From the NCBI GenBank assembly GCA_011089965.1, contig JAANAU010000028.1, positions 1-49,944 of the forward strand: a stretch of DNA of 49,944 bases, given 5' to 3'. Both the position numbers and the translations under genes were made by a program. The notes below the pieces were generated by a model. That model ran no database searches. It had not been told where the DNA came from and saw only the letters and a list, made by a program, of their open reading frames with translations. This document shows, one piece after another, positions 34,734 through 42,740 of this stretch. Origin of the DNA: Magnetococcales bacterium (GTDB taxonomy: Bacteria; Pseudomonadota; Magnetococcia; Magnetococcales; Magnetaquicoccaceae). The first letter of the stretch is position 1. Each line of letters opens with the position of its first letter.

Positions 34734-35572
34734 GATTGTTGCTCCTTGCGTCCACGCCACAATTGCAAACCCGCCACCATCCCCAGACCGGTCACGCCCC
34801 ACCCCAGCAACGGGTGACGATTGGTCATGGGGGGTGGAGCATACTCATGTTGAAACACGGTGATCAGATGGTGCGGACCGACATGCGCCTCGACTGCCAA
34901 TTGGAACGGCTGCACCGGGCGACGGGGTCTGGCACCTGGTGCAGGTTGCTGGAGAGCCGCTTGTGGAAACTCTGGCAAGGTCACCTGCACCCTCCCGTCC
35001 GGATCGGTGGAGAGGTTCTGTTTCGGGTGATGCGGTGCCAGAAGGGTCACCGGGTGATGGGGCAGATCCCGCTGGTCCAGCCGCACCCGGAACACCCAAC
35101 GCTCTTGCGCCCGATAGGTGGAGAACTCGCGGGGCAAGGGTTCAGGGATGATCTCCAGTCGGCTTTTGGGTTGGGCCAGCATGACCGAAGGTGCGGGTCC
35201 AGGCATACCGAAATGGTGGACCGTGGCGAGGGTGAGGGCACGTTCCTCCTGCTCTTCGGTCACGGCGATCCAATGATAGTTGCCGATGCCATTATGGACC
35301 ATCACGGCTGCTCCTTCTGCCGTGACCGGCAGCGTGACGGGTGTCACCGTCGGATCGCGACCAAAGCTGGAAGGATAGAGCAGCACTGTGCTGGCCGTTG
35401 TGCCAACGGGTATGATCCGCACCAGCGAACGCCCCTTGACCTCCTTGCGCAACCGGGGATAGGGGGTCCAATCCTCTCCGGACGCTTTGGCTTCTGCGGT
35501 CAGCACGCTGCTCATCAGCATCAGCAGGCCAACCACGCCCCATCCGATGACAGCCATCGCGCCCATCACCAT
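34730..35572 (-). CDS. Exported beta-rich protein with C-terminal membrane helix, DUF4198-like
   Basis: 280 residues. N-terminal signal (MAVIGWGVVGLLMLMSSVLTAEA), a mature beta-rich region with a YHWIAV motif, Pro/His-rich stretches (LPHHPVTLLAPHHP, HVGPHHLITVF) and a C-terminal helix (LLGWGVTGLGMVAGLQLW) before basic residues. It resembles DUF4198-type proteins that accompany metal uptake genes, but I am not certain of the family. His clusters suggest a metal ligand. ATGs at 35572 and 35566 both fit and overlap the receptor's stop. It overlaps the polyferredoxin start by four bases. Confidence 0.65.
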   Translation of the reverse strand: MVMGAMAVIGWGVVGLLMLMSSVLTAEAKASGEDWTPYPRLRKEVKGRSLVRIIPVGTTASTVLLYPSSFGRDPTVTPVTLPVTAEGAAVMVHNGIGNYHWIAVTEEQEERALTLATVHHFGMPGPAPSVMLAQPKSRLEIIPEPLPREFSTYRAQERWVFRVRLDQRDLPHHPVTLLAPHHPKQNLSTDPDGRVQVTLPEFPQAALQQPAPGARPRRPVQPFQLAVEAHVGPHHLITVFQHEYAPPPMTNRHPLLGWGVTGLGMVAGLQLWRGRKEQQS

Positions 35573-37710
35573 GCAACCTGCATCCCGACAAAGGCCATGC
35601 GCGGCAGACCAGGGGCATACATTTCGTTGCCACCCCAACTGAGCGCGCCGGTTTCGGCATACCGCTTGTCGAACAGGTTGGTGACACTGCCGAAAATCTC
35701 CAGATCCGAACGCACCGGATAACTGCCGCGCAGGTTGAACAGATCATGGCCGCCATATTTTCTGGTATTGGCCGGATCCAGCCAATAACTCCCCAACGAT
35801 ACCCATTCCAGAGAGACCTGACCGGATTTGCCCCCTTCCGGGGCATAACGCACAGCGGTATTGCCGATGACGCGAGGGGCCTTGTCCATCTCTTTGCCGT
35901 CATAGACCTTGGTGGCCGATTCAGTCCACCGTTCATAGGTGTGTTTGGCATACGACACAGCCGCATCCAGACGCCAATCCACACCCATGGCCGCACCCAC
36001 CCCCAACTCCACACCCCGATGGAGGGTTTCTCCGGCATTGGTCACCTTGGAGACCATATCCACCGGATCAAGATAACTTAAAATGTCATCCTGCTTGGTC
36101 ATGTGATACAGGGACAGCTCATAATCCAGCCCCTTGCCATCCTTGTCACGAAGTCCCACCTCATGACTGTTGACCTTGACCGGTTTGAGATTCAAGGCAG
36201 CCAGGGCCGCGATATTGGCATTGGCCTCGGTTCCGGCAGAGGAGGGTCGAAAGAGCTGGCCTTCGGATGGGGTGCGGAAAGCATGATTATAGGAAACAAA
36301 ACCGCTGAGAGAGTCGGTGAAGGCATAGGCAACCCCGAGTTTGGGGCTGACATGGCCATACTCCACCTCTGCATCCGCAGCATGGCCATACACCTTGGTG
36401 CCGATGGTGGTGACCACGGTGGTCGGAGTATTGGCCAATTGGTTGTCATAATCGTAGCGGATGGTGTCATGACGCAATCCTCCCGTGATGCGCAACCGCT
36501 CAAAAGGGGAAAATTCGCCATGCAGATACGGGGAGATCCCTCGATAGGTGACATCGTATTCATAAATGCGCGGTCCAAGGGTATAACCGGAAAACACCCG
36601 CGAATCCCCCGCCGTACCCGGTTCGATGGTGGTGAGCACGCTGTTCTCTTCGCGCCCCCCCGGGCTGTAGTCGAGATCCATGCCCACGATCACCCGGGTG
36701 CGCCAGGGAGCGAAATCCCGACGATACTTGAGCATCAGACCAAAGGAGTCGTTGAAGGTGTCGTATTGGGTCTGGTCATAGGTCATGGACCAACTGGGCA
36801 TGATCGCCATGCTGTTGTGCCGGAAATAGGGCGCAATACTCACCAGTTGACGCTCATCCTCCCATTCATAGGCTGTGGAGAGACGCACAGCTTCGACCTT
36901 ACGAAAGGTGATGGGAGAGTAGTTGCGACGCGGGTTGTTCTGAAAATCGTCCAGGGTGACATTGGAAGAGCCGGAACTCTCCTGATCGATATTGGAGTAG
37001 CTCAAGACACTCTTCAAAGAGGCATGATCACCCATGACCCGATCCCAACGCAGCGTCGCATTCTGCCGATCAAATGCGGACTGATCGATCCAGCCGTCGG
37101 TATGGGTGAGATTGATATCCGCGCGTATGCCATCCTCCCCGAACCGGTTGCCTGCTGTCAACAACACCCTATGCCAGCCATACAGGCCGATCTCGCCACT
37201 CCCTTCGGCCTCGGCCTTGGCCGGAGGGGGACGGGTCAGGCTGTTCACCACCCCGCCAATGGCATCCGATCCATACAATGCCGTTCCCGGTCCCTTGTTG
37301 ACCTCGATCCCGCCCGACATCGGCAGGTTGACCTCATACAGGGCGTTGTGATTGAAAAAACCGGTGGAACGGGTGGGAATGCCATCTTCCAGATAGAGAT
37401 AGACCGGGCTGGTGGTGAGTGGTTGCCGGATCATGGTCATATGGCCTTCACCCCCGGCCTTGTTGATCCAAACGCCCGGCACCTTGCCCAGGATCTCGGT
37501 GGGATGGGTGGGATGCTGGTTGCGGATCGCCTCACGGGCAATGACACCCACTGTGGCCGGGGTTTCGGATATCTTTTGCCCCTCACGTGTACCTGTGACC
37601 GTCACCTCAGGCAGAGGAATCTCCTCGGCGTGCAGCGGTGCCATGGGGATCAAACAGGCCAGACTCCACAGAACCGAGCCACCCATACCAAAACGAAAAG
37701 AATGCGTCAT
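35566..37710 (-). CDS. TonB-dependent outer-membrane receptor
   Basis: 714 residues from ATG 37710, with signal peptide ending near APLHAEE. TonB box PEVTVTGT, plug domain (ATVGVIAREAI, GKVPGVWINKAGG, INSL-type ending GGVVNSLTRP), then a large beta-barrel ending FDKRYAETGALSW... and a C-terminal Trp. A typical metal-complex or vitamin receptor; the ligand cannot be read from sequence. It heads the operon that also encodes its own TonB/ExbB/ExbD and two redox-type membrane proteins. ATG 37776 is in frame but falls in the A/T-rich leader. Confidence 0.92.
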   Translation of the reverse strand: MTHSFRFGMGGSVLWSLACLIPMAPLHAEEIPLPEVTVTGTREGQKISETPATVGVIAREAIRNQHPTHPTEILGKVPGVWINKAGGEGHMTMIRQPLTTSPVYLYLEDGIPTRSTGFFNHNALYEVNLPMSGGIEVNKGPGTALYGSDAIGGVVNSLTRPPPAKAEAEGSGEIGLYGWHRVLLTAGNRFGEDGIRADINLTHTDGWIDQSAFDRQNATLRWDRVMGDHASLKSVLSYSNIDQESSGSSNVTLDDFQNNPRRNYSPITFRKVEAVRLSTAYEWEDERQLVSIAPYFRHNSMAIMPSWSMTYDQTQYDTFNDSFGLMLKYRRDFAPWRTRVIVGMDLDYSPGGREENSVLTTIEPGTAGDSRVFSGYTLGPRIYEYDVTYRGISPYLHGEFSPFERLRITGGLRHDTIRYDYDNQLANTPTTVVTTIGTKVYGHAADAEVEYGHVSPKLGVAYAFTDSLSGFVSYNHAFRTPSEGQLFRPSSAGTEANANIAALAALNLKPVKVNSHEVGLRDKDGKGLDYELSLYHMTKQDDILSYLDPVDMVSKVTNAGETLHRGVELGVGAAMGVDWRLDAAVSYAKHTYERWTESATKVYDGKEMDKAPRVIGNTAVRYAPEGGKSGQVSLEWVSLGSYWLDPANTRKYGGHDLFNLRGSYPVRSDLEIFGSVTNLFDKRYAETGALSWGGNEMYAPGLPRMAFVGMQVAW

Positions 37711-37777
37711 ATCCGGATCCGAATGTGCAAGAGTGAAAACAACGGCAACACTCCGGACACTCAACAATCGAACCAAA

Positions 37778-37792
37778 TGTTAATTATTTGAT
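37778..37792 (-). promoter_or_regulatory. Possible Fur-type operator ahead of the TonB operon
   Basis: TGTTAATTATTTGAT matches the 7-1-7 Fur consensus TGATAATNATTATCA at 9 of 14 informative positions, mostly in the left half. It lies 67 bases upstream of the receptor start in an A/T-rich stretch that probably holds the promoter. Weak by itself; iron control is plausible because fur is in this window. Confidence 0.3.
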
Positions 37793-37944
37793 ATTTATCT
37801 ATTTATATGCACATCTCGCAAGCAGGACGCGGCAAATGACCGTGTTTTTGTGGCAATTCACACACCACATCGGCCAATCAGGCATGGACAGCAGACAAAC
37901 AATCTGGAATATTGTTCAATCATCCACTTCACATCTATTGACCG

Positions 37945-39147
37945 ATGCTCTCTTCCAGACATCCCATACCCTGCATGCTGCCCGCTGATTCCATACCCAC
38001 GCCCCGTGCGATCCTCACAACCGTGAGTTGGTTTCTCATTGTTTTCCTGACCCTGCTGGCCCTGATCCAAATCGCGGTCAGCCAGCACATGAATGCCACC
38101 AATTATGGCGCCCGCCCCAAGGATGAAAAAAAAGCCCATTATCTGCAACATGCGCACACATTCAATCTGCTATTGGTCGGTGACAGCCGCACCTATTGCG
38201 GACTCCATCCGGAGATCCTGGATCCATTACTGGGGACGCACTCCTACAATCTGGCCTTCATGGGACACTGGTTTCCAACGCAATATCCTCAATTTCTGGA
38301 TTTGCTGGACCGCATTCCGCCATCGACCACCGTTCTCTGGTCCATTGGACACCAGAATTTTCTCTATGATCATGTCAATCGCAACTACCCGATCCCCTGG
38401 GGGGAGATACCCAACTATCTGCTGTGGGGTTTTGGCTGGAAGGATGTGTTGAGCAACCGGCTCTTCTTCACCCCTTTTTGGCACTTCTATGAACGTCTGG
38501 AATGGAACCGGGGACGGCTGCAACATTTTCTGGAGCGACCGGCCTGGGTCGGTTCATCCACAAACCCATCATCCGCCACCCCCTCTGCACCCAAAACGCC
38601 CGATCCATCCACCCACATACTCGAACAACTGCGTCAGGAGTATCGCATCCCGCCGCACGATCCGCTGATACCCTATCAGAAGGATGGACACCTCAACTCC
38701 ATTGCCTGGGAGCGCCCGGGAGGCGGTCACTACCGGATCGAGCTGCGCCCTCGGTTTTACAGAGAACAACAAGAAAAAAACAGGCAGCAGATATTGACAG
38801 AACCACAGCCACATCTGTCAAATATTGAGCCGTTGCCGCCTTATCTGGCACTCTTTGAAACCATGCTTGCCCACTTCAAGAGCAGACAGATACGCCTTAT
38901 CGTCAATGAACTGGAAGAGGCTCCACACATGTACGCCACTCCTGAAACACGAGACAAAATGCGTCAGTTCATGCAAACTCATGCAAAACCAAAGGTTCTG
39001 GCTCATGGGTTTTCCTACATCCGTGCCGATCTGGATCAACTCCAGGATGCAGACTATTTCGACTACAACCATCTGAACAGCCAGGGGGTCACCCGGTACA
39101 GCCCGCTTCTGGCAGAAGTGCTGCGCCCTTTATTGAACGCGCCGTAA
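37945..39147 (+). CDS. Membrane-anchored SGNH-type protein associated with MBOAT
   Basis: 400 residues. One N-terminal helix (about 22-45) anchors a periplasmic SGNH-hydrolase-like domain with LLVGDSRTYCG (block I, near 77-86) and a late DYNHLNSQG (Asp/His). Proteins like this sit beside MBOAT acyltransferases and help in O-acylation of secreted polysaccharides (compare AlgJ/AlgX, DltD). The next gene is an MBOAT protein, separated by a repeat element. ATG 37945 or 37975; neither has a clear ribosome site. The 234 bases before it are A/T-rich and shared with the TonB operon. Confidence 0.7.
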   Translation: MLSSRHPIPCMLPADSIPTPRAILTTVSWFLIVFLTLLALIQIAVSQHMNATNYGARPKDEKKAHYLQHAHTFNLLLVGDSRTYCGLHPEILDPLLGTHSYNLAFMGHWFPTQYPQFLDLLDRIPPSTTVLWSIGHQNFLYDHVNRNYPIPWGEIPNYLLWGFGWKDVLSNRLFFTPFWHFYERLEWNRGRLQHFLERPAWVGSSTNPSSATPSAPKTPDPSTHILEQLRQEYRIPPHDPLIPYQKDGHLNSIAWERPGGGHYRIELRPRFYREQQEKNRQQILTEPQPHLSNIEPLPPYLALFETMLAHFKSRQIRLIVNELEEAPHMYATPETRDKMRQFMQTHAKPKVLAHGFSYIRADLDQLQDADYFDYNHLNSQGVTRYSPLLAEVLRPLLNAP

Positions 39148-39452
39148 GAGGCTTTTGGTGATTTTTATATGATCCGCAGAGAGTCAATACACCATCATCA
39201 GGGGTCCAGGGGTGACCCCCCCCGGGAATTTAAACCAAAACCATTTTGAAATGTGGAATTTGTTTTGTTGGGGCGTTGCCCCAAACCCCACCAAGGGCCA
39301 TTGGCCCCTGGACCCCCTTGACATAAACGACGCATCCCGAAATGGGTGCGGTTTAAGATATTAAAACCCTGGGGGATGAATCCCCCAGACCCCCTCTTTT
39401 CTTTCAATAATTGGATATTCATACTCGGCTCAGGAATCACCAAACAGCCTCC
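39148..39452. repeat. MITE-like element, copy B (complete, with inverted ends)
   Basis: About 305 bases filling the gap between two genes. The left end GAGGCTTTTGGTGATTT and the right end, read inverted, GGAGGCTGTTTGGTGATTC are terminal inverted repeats. Inside lies the CTGGGGGA-tgaa-TCCCCCAG hairpin (39369-39388) and several CCAGGGG/CCCCTGG arms. The left part equals the start of copy D; the right half, inverted, equals copy C. It has no coding capacity of its own. The left end abuts the stop of the SGNH gene (39147) and the right end lies a few bases before the ribosome site of the MBOAT gene. Confidence 0.8.
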
Positions 39453-39467
39453 AAGCGGGGAGAGAAC

Positions 39468-40886
39468 ATGCTCTTCAATTCCGTCGAATATCTGCTTTTC
39501 TTTTGCATTGTTCTCCTGCTCTCCTGGCTCCTGGTCGGATTGCCCCGCCTGCGCATCTGGGTGATGCTGCTCGCCAGTTATTATTTTTATTACAGCAACA
39601 ATAGCTGGCAGATCATCCTGATCCTCTTTTCCACCCAACTGGATTTCATGCTTGGCCTGCTCATCAGCCACAGCAACAACCCAAGAAAACGCAAACTCTG
39701 GTTGGGCTTTTCCGTCCTCTCCAATCTGGGCCTGCTCTTTTATTTTAAATATTATAATTTCTTTGCCGAATCGACGGCCATGCTCGCCAGCCTGATCGGC
39801 ATACGCCTGAACTGGGTGGATCTGAATATCATCCTGCCAGTTGGCATCTCATTTTACACCTTCCAGTCCCTGGCCTACACCATCGATGTATACCGTGGCA
39901 TTCTGCCGGTGGAACGTTCCTGGTATCGGTTTGCCTTTTTCATTGCCTATTTTCCGCAACTCATTGCCGGACCGATTGTGCGTGCCGAAGAGTTTCTGCC
40001 GCAAATCGACCGCACGCCTCGTCTGGACTCCATGGCTTTTTCAGAAAGCATACGTCGGATCTTCCTTGGGTTGTTCAAAAAAATCATCCTGGCTGACCTG
40101 CTGGCCACCCATGCAGATCTGGCCTTCAACTCCCCGCACGAAATCGACTCAATACGGAGCTGGATCGGAGTTCTGGCCTTTGCCTGGCAGATCTACTTCG
40201 ACTTCAGTGGTTACACGGATATTGCCATTGGCAGCGCCAGACTGATGGGCTATACGTTGCCCGAAAACTTCAATGCACCGTATGCCGTACGTTCCATCAC
40301 CGCCTTCTGGCAGAGCTGGCACATGACCCTCTCCCGCTGCCTGCGGGATTATCTGTATATTTTTGCCCTGGGGGGCAACCGCATGCCCACCCGGACCGGG
40401 GTCTATCGCAATCTGCTGCTGACCATGCTGCTGGCTGGACTCTGGCACGGTGCAGCCTGGCACTTCGTCTTGTGGGGTGGATTGCACGGTCTGCTGTTGG
40501 TGCTGGAACGCGCCACAGGAAAGAACACCCCGAACATTCATCCGCATGCAAGCTGGCAAGACGGATGGCATCGACTCGGCATGTTCATATTAATCATGTT
40601 GTTGTGGATCCCGTTTCGCAGCGACAACCTGGAGTTGATGATCGTATTATTGAAAAAAATGTTCCTGTGGGACGCCCCACCCAACATCACACTCAACATG
40701 GTGTTCGTGGTCATATTGGCCATGGTCGCATGGCTGACACAGTGGTTGACCCGCTCTGCCGATTGGCAGCGTTGGTGGTCTCGTCTCCCTCTGACGCTTC
40801 AGGCTGCCCTGTGCGCCCTGACATTTACCGGCATCATGGTCTTCAACAGCACAGAACCGGAACCGTTCATCTATTTTCGCTTCTGA
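39468..40886 (+). CDS. MBOAT acyltransferase (AlgI/DltB family)
   Basis: 472 residues with many helices. It begins MLFNSVEYLLFF, a typical AlgI start, and carries the conserved WHGAAWHFVLWGGLHG with the catalytic His (near 326-341). It moves an acyl (often acetyl) group across the inner membrane for addition to a surface polymer, working with SGNH partners such as the genes on both sides. GGGGAGAG at 39457-39464 is its ribosome site, right next to the end of repeat copy B. Overlaps the convergent SGNH gene by 20 bases. Confidence 0.93.
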   Translation: MLFNSVEYLLFFCIVLLLSWLLVGLPRLRIWVMLLASYYFYYSNNSWQIILILFSTQLDFMLGLLISHSNNPRKRKLWLGFSVLSNLGLLFYFKYYNFFAESTAMLASLIGIRLNWVDLNIILPVGISFYTFQSLAYTIDVYRGILPVERSWYRFAFFIAYFPQLIAGPIVRAEEFLPQIDRTPRLDSMAFSESIRRIFLGLFKKIILADLLATHADLAFNSPHEIDSIRSWIGVLAFAWQIYFDFSGYTDIAIGSARLMGYTLPENFNAPYAVRSITAFWQSWHMTLSRCLRDYLYIFALGGNRMPTRTGVYRNLLLTMLLAGLWHGAAWHFVLWGGLHGLLLVLERATGKNTPNIHPHASWQDGWHRLGMFILIMLLWIPFRSDNLELMIVLLKKMFLWDAPPNITLNMVFVVILAMVAWLTQWLTRSADWQRWWSRLPLTLQAALCALTFTGIMVFNSTEPEPFIYFRF

Positions 40887-42228
40887 AGACAGCCCCCCAC
40901 TCCCGGTCGAGCATCCGGGCAAACTGTGCATGCCCAGCCGGAGTCCAATGGCCGATCCCGCGAAAATACCAACCATGGATCGTCTGTTTGTCCACACCCT
41001 CTTCCTGAATCCGCTGCCCGCCCGGCAACAACGGAATCTTGTGGCGCTGTGCAAACGTCACCAGATGCTTCTCCGGCAAAAACAGATCCAGATCATCGAA
41101 CTCCGCACTCCAGGAACGGTCCGGTGCCTCCTGATAAAAAAACAATGGAAAATGGGGAATCGTGACCAGACGCAACCGCACCCCGTGGCTTTGCGTCAAC
41201 GCAAGCATCTCTTCCAACAATTTCAGATTGATCGCCAATGCGTGACGCGCATCGGGATGGAGCGTTTTTTCGTAGATGAAACCATTGCCTCCCGCCTCAA
41301 AACGTTGTGCGCTGGGTTGTGTCTTCTGTTCTTCAACGAAAGAAGCCGTTGCCCCCCCCTTCTGTTCCACCAGGAAACGCACTTTACGCACCATCCAAGG
41401 CAACAACAGATGACCGCGCACCGCCTCCATCCACAAATATGCCGCAAAAGAACGATTGCGTTCCAGATGGGCATGGAGTTGATCGATGGCCGCCTTGCTC
41501 TCCGGCAAAAGATAAAGCTCCCCTGAGGAACGCACATCGTAATAAATATATGAATAATCCAACGACTGCCTGACCTTCAATGCATTGAGAAAATCATTCC
41601 AGACCGTAATGAATACGATAATTTCATGCGGTTGATAATAGCGCAACGCATGTCGGATATACTCCAGATAACTGCCCGGATAGGCTCCCGAGTGACCGAG
41701 TGAAAACACCTGGACCGGCTGCGTCTCGGATGAGGTCGGCGTGTTCAACACCTCCTGGAGCCGGGTATCCAGTTTTTCGGACTTCTCCACCTGCACCCCT
41801 TCCACCATGCTGTCACCGATCAGCACGATCCGTTTTTTTCCCTCCTCAGGGAGGCTTTCCATGGCATACCAGCCAAACCGGTTCATCCTGGAGTTGACCC
41901 CATCTCCCTCCTTGGTCCAGTAGACCCGCCCAAAAGGAACATCATGTTTGATATTCAATCCGGGCAGGAGATGAAATACGGCCAACAGTTGAAGAAAAAT
42001 TTCAATACCGATGACCGTTATATATAAAAGCTTTAATTGAAAAAATAAATTATTGAATTGCCATTGGATCGCCCCGATCCACACACCAAGATTCACCAGA
42101 ACGAACAATACGAAGACACCATTGCTGAGAAACAAATAAACCGTCCCACTCAAGATCAGGCATGGCAGCCAGAACAGCAGCAGATCGGTCCAAGGGAACA
42201 GACGGTGCAAAGCGCGTGACCAGGACAT
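40867..42228 (-). CDS. Membrane-anchored SGNH/GDSL-like hydrolase
   Basis: 453 residues. Two to three N-terminal helices (about 14-85) then a periplasmic SGNH domain: VLIGDSMVEGV (block I, near 137), SLGHSGAYPGS (Gly block), ITVWNDFLN (Asn block), and a C-terminal GHWTPAGH carrying the catalytic-type His. Intact residues suggest a working esterase/acyltransferase. It follows the SxtJ-like gene by nine bases with GAGGGCACAG as ribosome site. SGNH proteins of this kind accompany carbamoyltransferases and MBOATs. Confidence 0.82.
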   Translation of the reverse strand: MSWSRALHRLFPWTDLLLFWLPCLILSGTVYLFLSNGVFVLFVLVNLGVWIGAIQWQFNNLFFQLKLLYITVIGIEIFLQLLAVFHLLPGLNIKHDVPFGRVYWTKEGDGVNSRMNRFGWYAMESLPEEGKKRIVLIGDSMVEGVQVEKSEKLDTRLQEVLNTPTSSETQPVQVFSLGHSGAYPGSYLEYIRHALRYYQPHEIIVFITVWNDFLNALKVRQSLDYSYIYYDVRSSGELYLLPESKAAIDQLHAHLERNRSFAAYLWMEAVRGHLLLPWMVRKVRFLVEQKGGATASFVEEQKTQPSAQRFEAGGNGFIYEKTLHPDARHALAINLKLLEEMLALTQSHGVRLRLVTIPHFPLFFYQEAPDRSWSAEFDDLDLFLPEKHLVTFAQRHKIPLLPGGQRIQEEGVDKQTIHGWYFRGIGHWTPAGHAQFARMLDREWGAVFRSENR

Positions 42229-42237
42229 CTGTGCCCT

Positions 42238-42636
42238 CTAAAACGGATATTTCATGGTGGCGGGATCCGGACCTGGCGGGTTGCGTGGGATCCAGTAGCT
42301 CGACTGGCTGCCTGGACGAAACCGTCGATGCAGAAGATCGCGACCCGTCAGACGAAAAAACAGGGCAAAGGGGGTGATCACCACAAAAAAGATCACCCCC
42401 ATGACCAGAGGATTCACCACCCGATGCAATACCAGACCAAAGCGGGTCCACAGACGATTGCAGGGAGCCAGCCAGTGGGGGACATGCCAGGCAATGGTCA
42501 GCAGCACGACAGACAACAGCAACGCCCATCCAAACCCGCCCGTCCCGGTCAGCCCGAGCCAGGCGCTGATTCCGGCAAACAACGCGGCAAATACCAGACC
42601 AAAGGCCCGATCCGACGACCCCAAAGAGTCCGACAT
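42238..42636 (-). CDS. SxtJ-like membrane protein
   Basis: 132 residues. Hydrophobic helices in the N-terminal two thirds (LVFAALFAGISAWLGL, VVLLTIAWHVP), a VVNPLVMGVIFFVVITPFAL segment, then the C-terminal signature RFRPGSQSSYWIPRNPPGP that I associate with SxtJ family proteins, usually adjacent to DUF5989 and a carbamoyltransferase. GGAGGGAAC precedes ATG 42636. Upstream ATG 42798 is in frame but overlaps the next gene's start. Function unknown. Confidence 0.78.
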   Translation of the reverse strand: MSDSLGSSDRAFGLVFAALFAGISAWLGLTGTGGFGWALLLSVVLLTIAWHVPHWLAPCNRLWTRFGLVLHRVVNPLVMGVIFFVVITPFALFFRLTGRDLLHRRFRPGSQSSYWIPRNPPGPDPATMKYPF

Positions 42637-42740
42637 GTTCCCTCCACTCAACCATTGCAGTCTGCGCGCGAAGCAGATACGATAACACATCCTTTCATGA
42701 TATCTCAATCCGGCATTGCCGCGCATGGACACATCGTGCC

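Noticed and set aside
36103-37791. Long plus-strand frame (562 codons) opposite the TonB receptor
   Set aside because: The minus strand encodes a clear receptor with TonB box, plug and barrel end. The plus frame shows no domains; it is a high-GC shadow.
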